Below are positions 28,675 to 37,435 of a stretch of 64,000 bases of DNA, one piece after another. Positions within the stretch are counted from its first letter, which is position 1. Every line of letters starts with the position of its first letter. This DNA is from CAWJPY01 sp963844865 (lineage in GTDB: Bacteria > Acidobacteriota > Thermoanaerobaculia > Thermoanaerobaculales > Sulfomarinibacteraceae). Both the position numbers and the translations under genes were made by a program. The stretch covers positions 124,001 to 188,000 of the forward strand of contig CAWJPY010000021.1 in the NCBI GenBank assembly GCA_963844865.1, written 5' to 3'. The notes under the pieces are model-generated. The model searched no databases, was not told the origin of the DNA, and worked only from the letters and a program-made list of their open reading frames with translations.

Positions 28675-28763
28675 CCCCGCCCGAGACCGGAACCTTTCCG
28701 CACGGATTCCGTTTACTGATGCAGGCTGCGGGAGTCGTTCCTCCGCAGCGAAGGGACAGGGAC

Positions 28764-29471
28764 ATGCGCACCTACCGGCACCACGCTCTGCTGCTCGTCG
28801 TTGTGACCTCCTGGGTCGCCGCCTCGGCCGCCGCCGGAGACGAGAGAAGCCTCAACGCTTCCTACCCCGCGTCGGGGATCAGGCAGGTCGCCATCAAGGC
28901 CGGTGCGGGCGACATCACCATCGTGGCCTCGCTCAACCCCACCGTCGCCGTCGACGTGTCCCTGACCCCACGCCGTGGCGGCATCTTCGCCTCCCTGGTC
29001 CAGGCCGAGCAGGAGGTGGACAAGGCCACCCTGGAGAGCACGACAAGCGACCACGTCCTGACACTCACCGTGACGCCCACGGGCAAGGATCGGCGGTTCG
29101 AGGAGGACTGGACCGTGCACATGCCCCCCGACCTCGCCGTCGCCCTCAAGCTCGGCGTCGGCAACGTGACGATCCAAGGTCTCGGTGGGGGGATGGACCT
29201 GGATGTCGGCGTCGGGGACACGACGGTGACGGCGCCGGCCGGTGACGTCCACCTCAAGCTCGGCGTGGGTGACGCCGACCTCACCGCACCGGCCGCGATG
29301 TACGGGCCGGTGAAGGCGTCCGGCGGAATCGGCGACGCCACCATCCTCGTCAACGGACGTTCCATTCAGGGCAAGGGAATGATGGGCCGCACGGTTTCCT
29401 GGACCGGCCAGGGCCCCCACACCCTGAAGGTCGAGGTCGGGGTAGGCGACGCCCAGGTGACGCTGAAGTAG
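28764..29471 (+). CDS. Exported DUF4097-type beta-strand repeat protein 2
   Basis: 235 residues with a signal peptide (HHALLLVVVTSWVAASAAAG). The mature part contains the recurring motif GVGD/GAGD: KAGAGDITIVA, LGVGNVTIQGLGGGMDLDV, GVGDTTVTAPAGDVHLKL, GVGDADLTAP, GIGDATILV and a closing VGVGDAQVTLK. It is a repeated strand-turn structure like DUF4097 members. Probably periplasmic or envelope associated. ATG 28764 with AGGGACAGGG just upstream was preferred to the ATG at 28671. Same direction as the previous DUF4097-type gene, so likely one transcript. Confidence 0.75.
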   Translation: MRTYRHHALLLVVVTSWVAASAAAGDERSLNASYPASGIRQVAIKAGAGDITIVASLNPTVAVDVSLTPRRGGIFASLVQAEQEVDKATLESTTSDHVLTLTVTPTGKDRRFEEDWTVHMPPDLAVALKLGVGNVTIQGLGGGMDLDVGVGDTTVTAPAGDVHLKLGVGDADLTAPAAMYGPVKASGGIGDATILVNGRSIQGKGMMGRTVSWTGQGPHTLKVEVGVGDAQVTLK

Positions 29472-29584
29472 GGCGCGGAGCCGGCCTCCCCCCGCGCCAG
29501 CGCTTGATCCTCAACAGCGACAAGTCGCTCCGCCATTGGGTGCATCTCGATCAGGCAATGCTACCCTGACGGCGGAGGAAGGAC

Positions 29585-31720
29585 ATGAACTCACCAGGCA
29601 AGAGCGGCAAGGTGCTGCCGGAGAACGCGTTTCGCGAGCTCGCCCCGGGCGAGACCTATCAGCCGGTCGTCCCCGGGCGGGAGAGCCCGCCTCAGGTCAC
29701 CCTCCGGTCCGTGACCCTGGGCCTGATCATGGTGGTCATCTTCACGTTCGCGGCCGCCTACATCGGGCTGAAGACCGGCAACGTCATCGAGACCTCGATC
29801 CCCATCGCGATCCTCGCCGTGTTCATCGGCACCTTCTACAACCGCAGGAACGGCCTCCTCGAAAACGTCATCATCCAGTCCATCGGACAGGCATCGGGAG
29901 TGGTCGTCGCCGGGGCCATCTTCACCATCCCCGCCCTCTACATCCTCCACCTCGAACCATCCTTCATCCAGATCTTCCTCTCCTGCCTGCTGGGCGGAAC
30001 CCTGGGCGTGGTCCTCCTCGTCCCCCTGCGGCGCTACTTCGTCAAGGACCTCCACGGTCAGCTCCCGTTCCCCGAAGGAACCGCCATTACCAACGTGCTT
30101 GCCACGGGGGAGCGCTCCTCGGGCTCCGCCGGCAAGGTCCTGCTCATGGCCTTCGGCGCCGGCTTCCTCTACGACCTCCTGGCCGAGTTCCTGCACCTCT
30201 GGAACACCCACCTGACCTCCAGCGTCCTCTTCGGACGCTTCGGCCGCTTCATGGCCGACCGCCGGTTCGAGATCAGGCTCAACGCCACCGCCGTGTACTT
30301 CGGGCTCGGCTACATCATCGGTCCCCGCTACGCGGCGGTGATCGCCGCCGGCTCGGTCCTGTCCATGCTGGTCCTGGTGCCCCTGGTCTACTTCGCCGGC
30401 CACGGGCTCGCCGCACCGCTCACCCCCCCGACGGTGGGCGCCCTCATCGGCGACATGACCGCCGGCGAGGTGTTCGCCAACTACGTGCGCCCCATGGGCA
30501 TCGGCTGTATCGCGATCGCAGGGATCATCGGCATCCTCAAGATGAGCAAGATCATCGTGTCGTCCATCTCTCTGGCCTTCAAGGGCCTCCTCGGCGGCGG
30601 CGGCGCCGGCGCCGCAGCGCAGGTGGAGCGCACCGATCGCGACCTCACCCCGCGCAGCACCCTCCTCATCCAGCTCGCCGCGGTGGTGAGCATGTTCCTG
30701 CTCTTCTGGCACATCAGCGGGAGCCCCGTCACCGCTGCGGTGGGCACCGTGATCACCTTCGTGCTCGCCTTCCTGTTCACCCCCGTGGCGGCGCGGGCCA
30801 TCGCCATCGTGGGCGTCAACCCGGTCTCGGGGATGACCATGCTGACCCTCATCATCGCCGCCTTCGCCCTGGTCGCCACCGGCCTACGCGGCGACGCCCT
30901 GGGGATGTCGGTGGCCCTCATCGTCGGCTGCGCCGTGTGCACCGCCCTCTCCACCTCGGGGGCGTTCATCACCGACCTCAAGGTCGGCTACTGGCTGGGG
31001 GCCAGCCCGTTCGAGCAGGAACGCTGGAAGTTCCTGGGCATCCTCGTGGCCTCCGCATCCGTCGGCGGCGTCATCTGGGTGCTGGCCAACTCCTACGGCT
31101 TCCTGATCACCAACCCCCTCGGCCAGCAGGTGGTGAACCCCGACCTGCCGGCGCCCCAGGGCAACCTGATGGCGGCCATCGTGTCCAGCGTCATGGGGGG
31201 GGAGCAGCAGGCCGTGATCCTGTTCGTCCTGGGAGGCCTGGTGGCCGTGCTCCTCGAGATGGCCAAGGTCCCGGCCCTGGCCTTCGGCCTCGGCATGTAC
31301 CTGCCCATCGAGATCAACATGGCCGTGCTCCTCGGCGCCGTGACCGGGCACGTGATCTCGAGCACGGGCCGCACCGAGCAGGAGCGCTCGGCCCGCCGCG
31401 AGCAGGGGACCCTGATCGCCTCCGGCCTCATGGCGGGGGCGGCCATCATCGGCACCATCGGCGCCATCCTTCTCCTGCCCCAGGTGGGCGAGCCGATGCG
31501 CTTCATCGACATCCTGTACCGCTCCGAGGCGGCGGCGGGCGTCTTCGCCTCCTGGTATCAGGGCATCGGTGGTGAGCTGGTCAGCGTCGCCGGACTTGCC
31601 GCGCTGATCCTGGCCTGCTACCTGCTCGCCCGCAAGGGGGCGCAGTGGCAGATCGAGGAAGAGCGCGCCGTCATCACCGGCATGTCCGGCGACGACGACG
31701 AGGGCATCTCGGAGCGGTGA
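29585..31720 (+). CDS. OPT family oligopeptide transporter
   Basis: 711-residue inner-membrane protein with about 14-16 hydrophobic helices. The N-terminus has VTLRSVTLGLIMVVIFTFAAAYIGLKTGNVIETSIPIAIL, a strong OPT/YSL-type signature. Further landmarks are LPFPEGTAITNVLATGE, LGYIIGPRYAAVIAAGSVL and ALAFGLGMYLPIEINMAVLLGA. OPT members move peptides or metal chelates by proton coupling; the substrate here is not predictable. GGAGGAAGGAC just before ATG 29585 is a good ribosome site. Its 3' end is convergent with the next gene across a hairpin. Confidence 0.92.
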   Translation: MNSPGKSGKVLPENAFRELAPGETYQPVVPGRESPPQVTLRSVTLGLIMVVIFTFAAAYIGLKTGNVIETSIPIAILAVFIGTFYNRRNGLLENVIIQSIGQASGVVVAGAIFTIPALYILHLEPSFIQIFLSCLLGGTLGVVLLVPLRRYFVKDLHGQLPFPEGTAITNVLATGERSSGSAGKVLLMAFGAGFLYDLLAEFLHLWNTHLTSSVLFGRFGRFMADRRFEIRLNATAVYFGLGYIIGPRYAAVIAAGSVLSMLVLVPLVYFAGHGLAAPLTPPTVGALIGDMTAGEVFANYVRPMGIGCIAIAGIIGILKMSKIIVSSISLAFKGLLGGGGAGAAAQVERTDRDLTPRSTLLIQLAAVVSMFLLFWHISGSPVTAAVGTVITFVLAFLFTPVAARAIAIVGVNPVSGMTMLTLIIAAFALVATGLRGDALGMSVALIVGCAVCTALSTSGAFITDLKVGYWLGASPFEQERWKFLGILVASASVGGVIWVLANSYGFLITNPLGQQVVNPDLPAPQGNLMAAIVSSVMGGEQQAVILFVLGGLVAVLLEMAKVPALAFGLGMYLPIEINMAVLLGAVTGHVISSTGRTEQERSARREQGTLIASGLMAGAAIIGTIGAILLLPQVGEPMRFIDILYRSEAAAGVFASWYQGIGGELVSVAGLAALILACYLLARKGAQWQIEEERAVITGMSGDDDEGISER

Positions 31721-31741
31721 CCTCCCTGACCCCGGGGGCAT

Positions 31742-31770
31742 CCGGGTGCGGTGGTGATCACCGCGCCCGG
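31742..31770. terminator. Bidirectional terminator-like hairpin
   Basis: CCGGGTGCGGTG (31742-31753) pairs with CACCGCGCCCGG (31759-31770) with one weak pair and a GTGAT loop. It lies between two convergent stop codons (31720 and 31758) and overlaps the second. No T-run on either side. Confidence 0.5.
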
Positions 31771-32258
31771 AGCTCCCGCTCGAGCTCGGCCAACAGGACC
31801 TGAGCGTCGTCGAAGACCCGTGGCATGGCCAGGTCCGAAGGACGGGTCTGTTGGATCCGCCAGCTTCGCCAGCACCACACCCTGACCCCCGCCTTCATGG
31901 CGAGAGCGATCTCCGACAGCGTCCCCGCCTCGCCGCCGATGGCCACGCACAGGCGTGCCGACAGCACGTTGAAGACATTGCGCGCCATGCCGGCCCCGGT
32001 GTAGATGGGGATGCGCACCCAGGGGTTCGGATAGTCCGGTGCCGCTCCCTCCGAAGGGAGGATGCCTACCGTGAGGCCCCCGGCAGCCACCGCTCCCCGG
32101 CAGGCCGCGGCCATCACTCCGACCCCCCCTCCGGTCACCACGACCCAGCCGCTCTCCGCCGCCAGGCTGCCGACACTCGCCGCGACCTCCTCCTCCTCCT
32201 CAGACGCCGCAGATGGCCCAAGCACAGCCAGCAGTGGCAACCGCGAGGACTCCTCCAT
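31758..32258 (-). CDS. TIGR00725-type / LOG-like nucleotide-binding Rossmann protein
   Basis: 166 residues. The SMF/DprA-LOG fold is visible: LLAVLGPSAASEEEEEVAASVGSLAAESGWVVVTGGGVGVMAAACRGA, then GLTVGILPS, NPWVRIPIYTGAGMARN and CVAIGGEAGTLSEIALAMK. GGGVGVMAAA and GGEAGTLSE take the place of the PGGxGTxxE motif of LOG phosphoribohydrolases. This suggests nucleotide binding, but the catalytic set is altered. The family is usually annotated TIGR00725 with unknown function. GGAGGGGGA right before ATG 32258 fixes the start. Confidence 0.82.
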   Translation of the reverse strand: MEESSRLPLLAVLGPSAASEEEEEVAASVGSLAAESGWVVVTGGGVGVMAAACRGAVAAGGLTVGILPSEGAAPDYPNPWVRIPIYTGAGMARNVFNVLSARLCVAIGGEAGTLSEIALAMKAGVRVWCWRSWRIQQTRPSDLAMPRVFDDAQVLLAELERELRAR

Positions 32259-32411
32259 TCCCCCTCCTCGACTCACGTTCTCAGCCAAGCGGCCGGGAAC
32301 GCACCACGGAGGCTCCTCCTCGTGCCGCGCCCCAGGCCGGACAACGACGGAGCCCGGGCCTTGCCGGTCCGGGCTCCGCGATGATCGAAATGAACGAAAG
32401 GTCGGGCTCGG

Positions 32412-33055
32412 CTACTCGAGGACCACCAGGGTCACGCGGCGGTTCTTGGCGCGGCCCTCGCGGGTGCTGTTGTCAGCGATGGGCTTGTACTCGCCGTAGG
32501 AGATGGCATTCATCCGGCTGAGGGCGATGCCCTGCTCCATGGCCAGGTACCGCATGACGTTCTCGGCCCGGTGGAAGCCGAGCACGAGGTTGTAGCTTCT
32601 CGGTGCCGATGTTGTCGGTGTGGCCCTGGATCTCGATGTACACGTTCTGGTTCTCGCCCTTGAGATTGTTGGCGAACTGATCGAGAGCGGCCTTGGCCTC
32701 GTCCGACAGGTTGTACTTGTTGAAGCCGAACTTCACGTCGTTGTCGGTGAGGGTCACCTCATACAGGAACTTGCCCTTGGCGAGCTTGCCGGCTTCCTTG
32801 GCGCGCTCGAGCGCGTCCTGTGCCGTCTCCGACAGCTTGGCGATCTTGCCCTCGAGCTCCTGGTCGGTCGCCTGCAGATCCGAGATCGCCTTCTGGTTGG
32901 TCTCGACGGGAGCTCTGCACCTCGCCGATCTTCGCGGCGTTGCGCTGCTCACCCGCCTGGACCTGCTCGTCGACGTACTTCTTAGTGGCGCATCCGGACA
33001 GGGTCAGCGCGGCACCGACCAACAGCACGAGCGCCGGAGAGAGAAACTTCCGCAT
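32412..33055 (-). pseudogene. pal: Pal/OmpA-family peptidoglycan-associated lipoprotein, two frameshifts
   Basis: It starts at ATG 33055 behind GGAGG with lipobox TLSGC (Cys 22) and a short coiled coil. The C-terminal OmpA domain shows NVYIEIQGHTDNIG and, in the restored frame, MNAISYGEYKPIADNSTREG then KNRRVTLVVLE. This domain binds peptidoglycan and ties it to the outer membrane. The sense frame jumps near 32910-32914 (EVQS to VETNQ) and again near 32594-32597 (GTEK to YNLVLGFHRAENV). Each jump is cured by deleting one base, after which the gene is 642 bases, exactly 213 residues plus stop. Since Pal is normally important, sequence error is likely. Confidence 0.85.
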
Positions 33056-33116
33056 CTTCCACCTCCAATTCCTTGTTCCCATCGTGTTTCGACCCGTTTC
33101 CAGTTAACCGGCGGTG

Positions 33117-33125
33117 AATATAGCA
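33117..33125 (-). promoter_or_regulatory. Extended -10 promoter of pal
   Basis: Read on the minus strand, TGCTATATT (TG-N-TATATT) lies 62 bases upstream of the pal start in a locally AT-richer spot. No good -35 is present at the right spacing, which is tolerated by extended -10 promoters. Confidence 0.45.
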
Positions 33126-33201
33126 CAGTGCATACAACAAGGCGGGGCGTGGCGGAAAATTTCAGGTCGCCCCCCAGCTCTCGACCGGATGTTTCCCCAC
33201 T

Positions 33202-34195
33202 CTACCACTGCAGACACGTGGGGTTCGCGGCGCTCACCTCGGCCGCGCACTGCACGACCCCGTCAGAAAGGCGGACCAACACCGGGGTGTTCAGGAACCA
33301 GTCGACCCCGTCGGGGAAGCTCCGCGGTCCCGCACCCGGTGCACGGAAACGACAGGGCGTGCTCCGGGAACCCGGCCCGCTCGGGAACCGCGACGGCCAG
33401 CGTGGGCGCCGGCAACGACTCCGAGAAGTACACCTCCAGGAGCTCGTGGCAGTGCTCGCAATCCTTGCGATAGAAGAGGACGTAGCTCGTCCCGTCCAGC
33501 GTCACGGCGTCTTTGGGCCGGATCCACGACGCCATGGGAACGGACTGCCACTCCTTCCCGATCCACGACGCGTAGTCCGGCATGTAGTAGCCTTCCGCCG
33601 GCGCGCCGGCCGCCGCGGACTCCACGCCGATAGCGGCCGCCTCCGTGGACGACGCAGGCTGCCCCGTCAGGGCGAAGGCCACCACGAAGCTGGCCACCAC
33701 CCACAAACCCGCCGCCAGGACGCGCGGGGTCGCCTGGTCCGACCGCATCTCCAGGGCGGGCACTCCCCTTCCCAGGAACAGCAGACCCAGGAAGAAGGCC
33801 ACGTCCAGGGTCAGGGTGATCGCCGGGTGCACCTCCACCGCCCCGAAGCAGCCACAGCTCGACGCGCCCAGGAGCACGTCACCCACCAGCACCGGCAAGA
33901 GCAGCCCGAGCATCGCGACGCCCACGACGCGCGCCAGGTTCGGCAGCAGCCACATCACACCGACCACGGTGAGCTCGACGGCGATTGAAAGCTGCAGCAC
34001 CAGCATCAGGTTGACGCCGAGACCGCCTGCGCCCTTGATCAGGGCCGCCGGAAGATGACTGGGGCTGGCGTCCGCCAGCTTCAGCACCGCCCCAACCAGG
34101 AGCCACAGGGGAACCACCACGCGGGCCAGCAGCACCGCCACTGTCGCCCCGGCCCTCCTCCCGGCCTCCAGTCCGTCCTCAGCTCGTGTCGCCAT
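33202..34195 (-). pseudogene. MauE/DoxX-like membrane protein fused to thioredoxin-like CxxC domain, one frameshift
   Basis: The N-terminal half has four hydrophobic helices in MauE style (VVVPLWLLVGAVLKLADA, LMLVLQLSIAVELTVVGVMWLL, LARVVGVAMLGLLLPVLVG, GCFGAVEVHPAITLTLDVAFFLGLLFLG). A fifth helix and an exported tail carry VLFYRKDCEHCHELLEVYF, a thioredoxin-like CxxC. The family supports disulfide formation or periplasmic redox. Frame 1 stops at 33263, but the sense continues in another frame (DGVDWFLNTPVLVRLSDGVV, then CAAEVSAANPTCLQW) to 33202. One extra G in the run 33313-33316 (C on the coding strand) explains the shift. ATG 34195 after GGGAGG is preferred to 34216. Confidence 0.78.
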
Positions 34196-34273
34196 ACGCC
34201 TCCCTCGGTGGTTCATATCCTACCGGCGGATCGCGGCGGCGGTTGTGCCCGGCGCCCCGTTCCGACACCTCTT

Positions 34274-35926
34274 TTACGACTCCTTGACCTCGCCCTCGCG
34301 GGGGCTCGTCAATCGCTGCCAGACCGCCCCCTCGACGTCGCCGGCGAGACGGGTCGTCTCTTCGGCCGCCACCCGGGCTCGGCGCCGCATGTCAGCCGCA
34401 CGGTCATCCTCCATGTCGCGAAGGTTGATGGCCACGTTCATGGCCGCGCCCACGGCGGCGGCGCGAGCCATGGCGGCACCCACCCCCGCATCCGAGACCG
34501 AGGCCGGCATACCGATCTCCCCCGCCCGGGCGCACAGCCGGGCGATCTCGGGGCATGATTCCGCGACGCCAAGGGGCACCTGGGCGGCGCCGATCGTGGC
34601 CTCGTGGAGGGCCCGCGCCCTCTCCTCCTTCGGGGCCCGTCCCGCCGCCATGAGCTTTTCGAACGCCCACGTGTCCTCGTCCACGGCATCGAGCAGCCTC
34701 TGCTTGAGCTCCTGGGCACGCACGGCGATGGCCTCCAGCTCCTCGCGGACGGCTTCCCAGGCGGACTTCGGGTGCGGGAGGTTCGCCACCATGGCGGCCA
34801 ACGCCGCCGCGGCCGCGCCGGCGAGGGCCGCCACCGATCCACCCCCCGGGGCGGCAGAGTCCCGCGAGGTCTCGTCCACGAAGCTCTGCACGCTGCGCTC
34901 CACCAGCGGGCGTCGGGGAGCCAGAATCTCTTCGATGATCTTCTGCTCCGGCTCGAACGGCGCCACCTCGGTCAGCCCCAGCGAGCGCACGGCCGCGTGC
35001 ACGATGTCCGCCTCCGGCACGCCGCGGGAGCGCTCCATGCGGGCGAGATAGTGCGTGCCGGCGGCGAGGATCGCCCCTTTGGGAACGAGACCGACCAGCT
35101 CCGAGCCCGTGACCCGGATCCCCCTTCTGCGGGCCGCGTCCTCGCAGGCGTCGAAGGCCTTGTGCAGGGGCGTCACGTCCAGGTCCACCAGGTTCATCGA
35201 CACCTGTGAGCAGCCGTACTCCGGGATGGTCCAACCCACCGCCCGCACCGCCTCCAGCATCCCCGGCTGCGCCTCCTTCTCACCCTCGGGGCCGACCACG
35301 GTCCGCCCCTTCTCGCGCACGTCGAAGGCCACGCGGTTGGCCCAACGCTTGTCCATCACGTTGAGGTTCACGTTGTACGCCACCAGGAACTTGCGGGCGC
35401 CCACCACCACCGCTCCGAAGGACGGAACGAAGGTCGCCGGTCCGAAGTCCGGCGCCCACTGCGGATCCCGCAGCTTGTCCGCGAGGGCCTCGTACTCGCC
35501 CTGCCGGATGCTCGCCAGCGACCGCCGCTCCTCGCGGGTCGCCGCGTACTCGTACAGGTACACGGGCACCTCGAGCTCGGCGCCGATGCGCTCCCCCAGC
35601 CGGCGCGCCAGCTCCGCGCACTCCTCCATGGACACGCCCGCCACCGGCACGAAGGGCACCACGTCCGTGGCGCCCATCCGGGGATGGGCCCCCTCGTGGC
35701 CGCGCATATCGATCAGCTCGTAGGACGCGCGGACGAGCCGGAAGGCCCCGTCCAGAACCGCCTCCGGCTCGCCCACCAGGGTGATCACGGTCCGGTTCGT
35801 CTCTTCACCGGGGTCGATGTCCAGCACCCGCACCCCCGGCACCGATCCAGCGGCCCGGGCGATCGCCTCATAGACATCGGGCCGACGGCCCTCGGAGATG
35901 TTCGGTACGCACTCCACGATCCGCAT
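34274..35926 (-). CDS. Bifunctional glutamate formimidoyltransferase / formimidoyl-THF cyclodeaminase
   Basis: 550 residues joining two folate enzymes of histidine degradation. Residues 1-300 are formiminotransferase, with MRIVECVPNISEGRRPDVYEAI, MRGHEGAHPRMGATDVVPFVP, FLVAYNVNLNV and VSMNLVDLDVTPLHKAFDAC. The C-terminal 200 are cyclodeaminase, with SRDSAAPGGGSVAALAGAAA, the Glu-rich helical core and VSDAGVGAAMARAAAVGAAMNV. Together they move the formimino group to THF and release ammonia, giving 5,10-methenyl-THF. No hut genes lie nearby in the window. Immediately downstream of gmd on the same strand. Confidence 0.94.
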   Translation of the reverse strand: MRIVECVPNISEGRRPDVYEAIARAAGSVPGVRVLDIDPGEETNRTVITLVGEPEAVLDGAFRLVRASYELIDMRGHEGAHPRMGATDVVPFVPVAGVSMEECAELARRLGERIGAELEVPVYLYEYAATREERRSLASIRQGEYEALADKLRDPQWAPDFGPATFVPSFGAVVVGARKFLVAYNVNLNVMDKRWANRVAFDVREKGRTVVGPEGEKEAQPGMLEAVRAVGWTIPEYGCSQVSMNLVDLDVTPLHKAFDACEDAARRRGIRVTGSELVGLVPKGAILAAGTHYLARMERSRGVPEADIVHAAVRSLGLTEVAPFEPEQKIIEEILAPRRPLVERSVQSFVDETSRDSAAPGGGSVAALAGAAAAALAAMVANLPHPKSAWEAVREELEAIAVRAQELKQRLLDAVDEDTWAFEKLMAAGRAPKEERARALHEATIGAAQVPLGVAESCPEIARLCARAGEIGMPASVSDAGVGAAMARAAAVGAAMNVAINLRDMEDDRAADMRRRARVAAEETTRLAGDVEGAVWQRLTSPREGEVKES

Positions 35927-35977
35927 CGTCGTCCTCCGCTTCAGATTGGAGCCCTCGGTGGCCGCCGGCGGAGAGGG

Positions 35978-37006
35978 TCAGCCGGCCCGCGCGGCGCCCA
36001 GGTCCGCCTCCACCATCATGGTCACGAGGTCCTCGAACCCGACCCGCGGCTCCCAGCCCAGCGCGTGCCGCGCCTTGGAAGCGTCGGCCTTGAGCAGGTC
36101 CACCTCGGCGGGCCGGAAGTACCGCTCGCTGACGGCCACCCGAACCGCCCCCGTCGCCCCGTCGCGACCGACCTCCTCGACGCCCTCCCCTTCCCAGACG
36201 AGCCCCACGCCGACGCGCCGGAATGCCACCTCGCACAGCTCCCGCACCGAGTGGCTCTCCCCCGTACCGACCACGAAGTCGTCGGCACGGTCGGCCTGCA
36301 GGATCCGCCACATGGCGTCCACGAAGTCGCCGGCGAAGCCCCAGTCACGGCACGCATCCAGGTTCCCCAGCACCACACGCTCCCGGCATCCCGCCGCGAT
36401 CTCGGCCACCGCCCTCGTCACCTTGCGGGTCACGAAGTTCTCACCCCGTCGTGGTGACTCGTGATTGAAGAGGATGCCGTTCGCCGCGAACATGCCGTAG
36501 GCCTCGCGGAAGTTGACCGTCGCCCAGTAGGAGTAGAGCTTGGCCACCGCGTAGGGGGACCGGGGATGGAACGGGGTCGCCTCGGTCTGGGGCACCTCCG
36601 CCGCCTTCCCGAAGAGCTCCGAGGAGGACGCCTGGTAGAACCGCGCCTCCGGAGCCTGCTGGCGCACTGCTTCCAGGAGCCGCACGGTACCGAGACCGGA
36701 AACCTCCCCCGTGTAGGTGGGCATCACAAAGGAGATGCCGACGTGGGACTGCGCCGCCAGGTTGTACACCTCGTCCGGGCGCGCGAGCTGGAGCACCCCC
36801 GTCAACGACTCCGAGTCCCCGAGGTCGCCGTAGTGCAGGAAGAACCGATCACGGGCCGCTCCGCTGCGGAGGTGGTCCACCCGCTGCCTGTTGAACGTGG
36901 AGGCCCGGCGGACGATCCCGTGCACCTCGTAGCCCTTGTCCAGGAGCAGCTCCGCGAGGTATGAACCATCCTGGCCCGTGACGCCTGTGATGAGTGCGCT
37001 TCGCAT
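35978..37006 (-). CDS. gmd: GDP-mannose 4,6-dehydratase
   Basis: 342 residues, an extended short-chain dehydrogenase. The NADP-binding ALITGVTGQDGSYLAELLL is at the N-terminus, and RRASTFNRQRVDHL and YNLAAQSHVGISFVMPTYT follow. The catalytic SSSELFG and YAVAKLYSYWATVNFREAYG (YxxxK) are present, as is LFNHESPRRGENFVTRKVTRAV. It converts GDP-mannose to GDP-4-keto-6-deoxymannose for deoxyhexose (fucose, rhamnose, perosamine) surface glycans. The start was set at ATG 37006 (MRSALITG); open frame upstream is Ala-rich spacer. No fucose synthase is beside it, so the final sugar is unknown. Confidence 0.94.
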   Translation of the reverse strand: MRSALITGVTGQDGSYLAELLLDKGYEVHGIVRRASTFNRQRVDHLRSGAARDRFFLHYGDLGDSESLTGVLQLARPDEVYNLAAQSHVGISFVMPTYTGEVSGLGTVRLLEAVRQQAPEARFYQASSSELFGKAAEVPQTEATPFHPRSPYAVAKLYSYWATVNFREAYGMFAANGILFNHESPRRGENFVTRKVTRAVAEIAAGCRERVVLGNLDACRDWGFAGDFVDAMWRILQADRADDFVVGTGESHSVRELCEVAFRRVGVGLVWEGEGVEEVGRDGATGAVRVAVSERYFRPAEVDLLKADASKARHALGWEPRVGFEDLVTMMVEADLGAARAG

Positions 37007-37026
37007 CTCGCGGAGTCTAGCAAAGT

Positions 37027-37200
37027 CCGCGGCCGCGGCAGCCATCAGCATCAGCGGCGGCCATTCGGGGCAGGGGGCAGCAGCCATCGGCGACGGTGAG
37101 CAGCGTCAGCGATCAGGGTTCGCCGATCACCGATCAGCCCCGGTTCCACGGCGCGTCAGCGAACGTCGCGATGATCAGGGCCCGGGATCGAGCAATCGCG
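37027..37200. repeat. GATCAGC/GCAGCC low-complexity tract
   Basis: Overlapping imperfect units CAGCCATCAG, CATCAGCGG, GCGTCAGCGATCAG and CGATCACCGATCAG over about 170 bases. Related in style to tracts at 2574-2650, 22240-22310 and 41920-42030. It lies in the 429-base gap upstream of gmd. Confidence 0.45.
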
Positions 37201-37214
37201 ACGTCATCGCCAAT

Positions 37215-37326
37215 CACTCGCTTCGGGAAGGCCAGAGCGGGTGCCAGGCACCGTCGAAGACGGCCCGATAAGCCCTCTCGCTTCATGTGCGGCGGTGCGT
37301 GGCACCCCCACCACCCGCTCGTCCGG
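37215..37326. repeat. GTGCCTGGCAC inverted-repeat element, locus 3
   Basis: The left arm GGGTGCCAGGCACCGTCGAAG and right arm CGGCGGTGCGTGGCACCC (one substitution) enclose CTCTCGCTTCATGTGCGG, as at locus 2. The left flank CACTCGCTTCGGGA is the reverse complement of a flank at locus 1. Rest of the gap to guaB shows no gene. Confidence 0.75.
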
Positions 37327-37435
37327 AATGTGCGAGCAGCAGGGAGCCGCAGATGGGTGTCGACCTCCTTGGCCGACCCACAGGCAATCCGCCCGAGGTG
37401 CGCGCGGTCTCGACCCGATCTCCATTCACCTCGCT

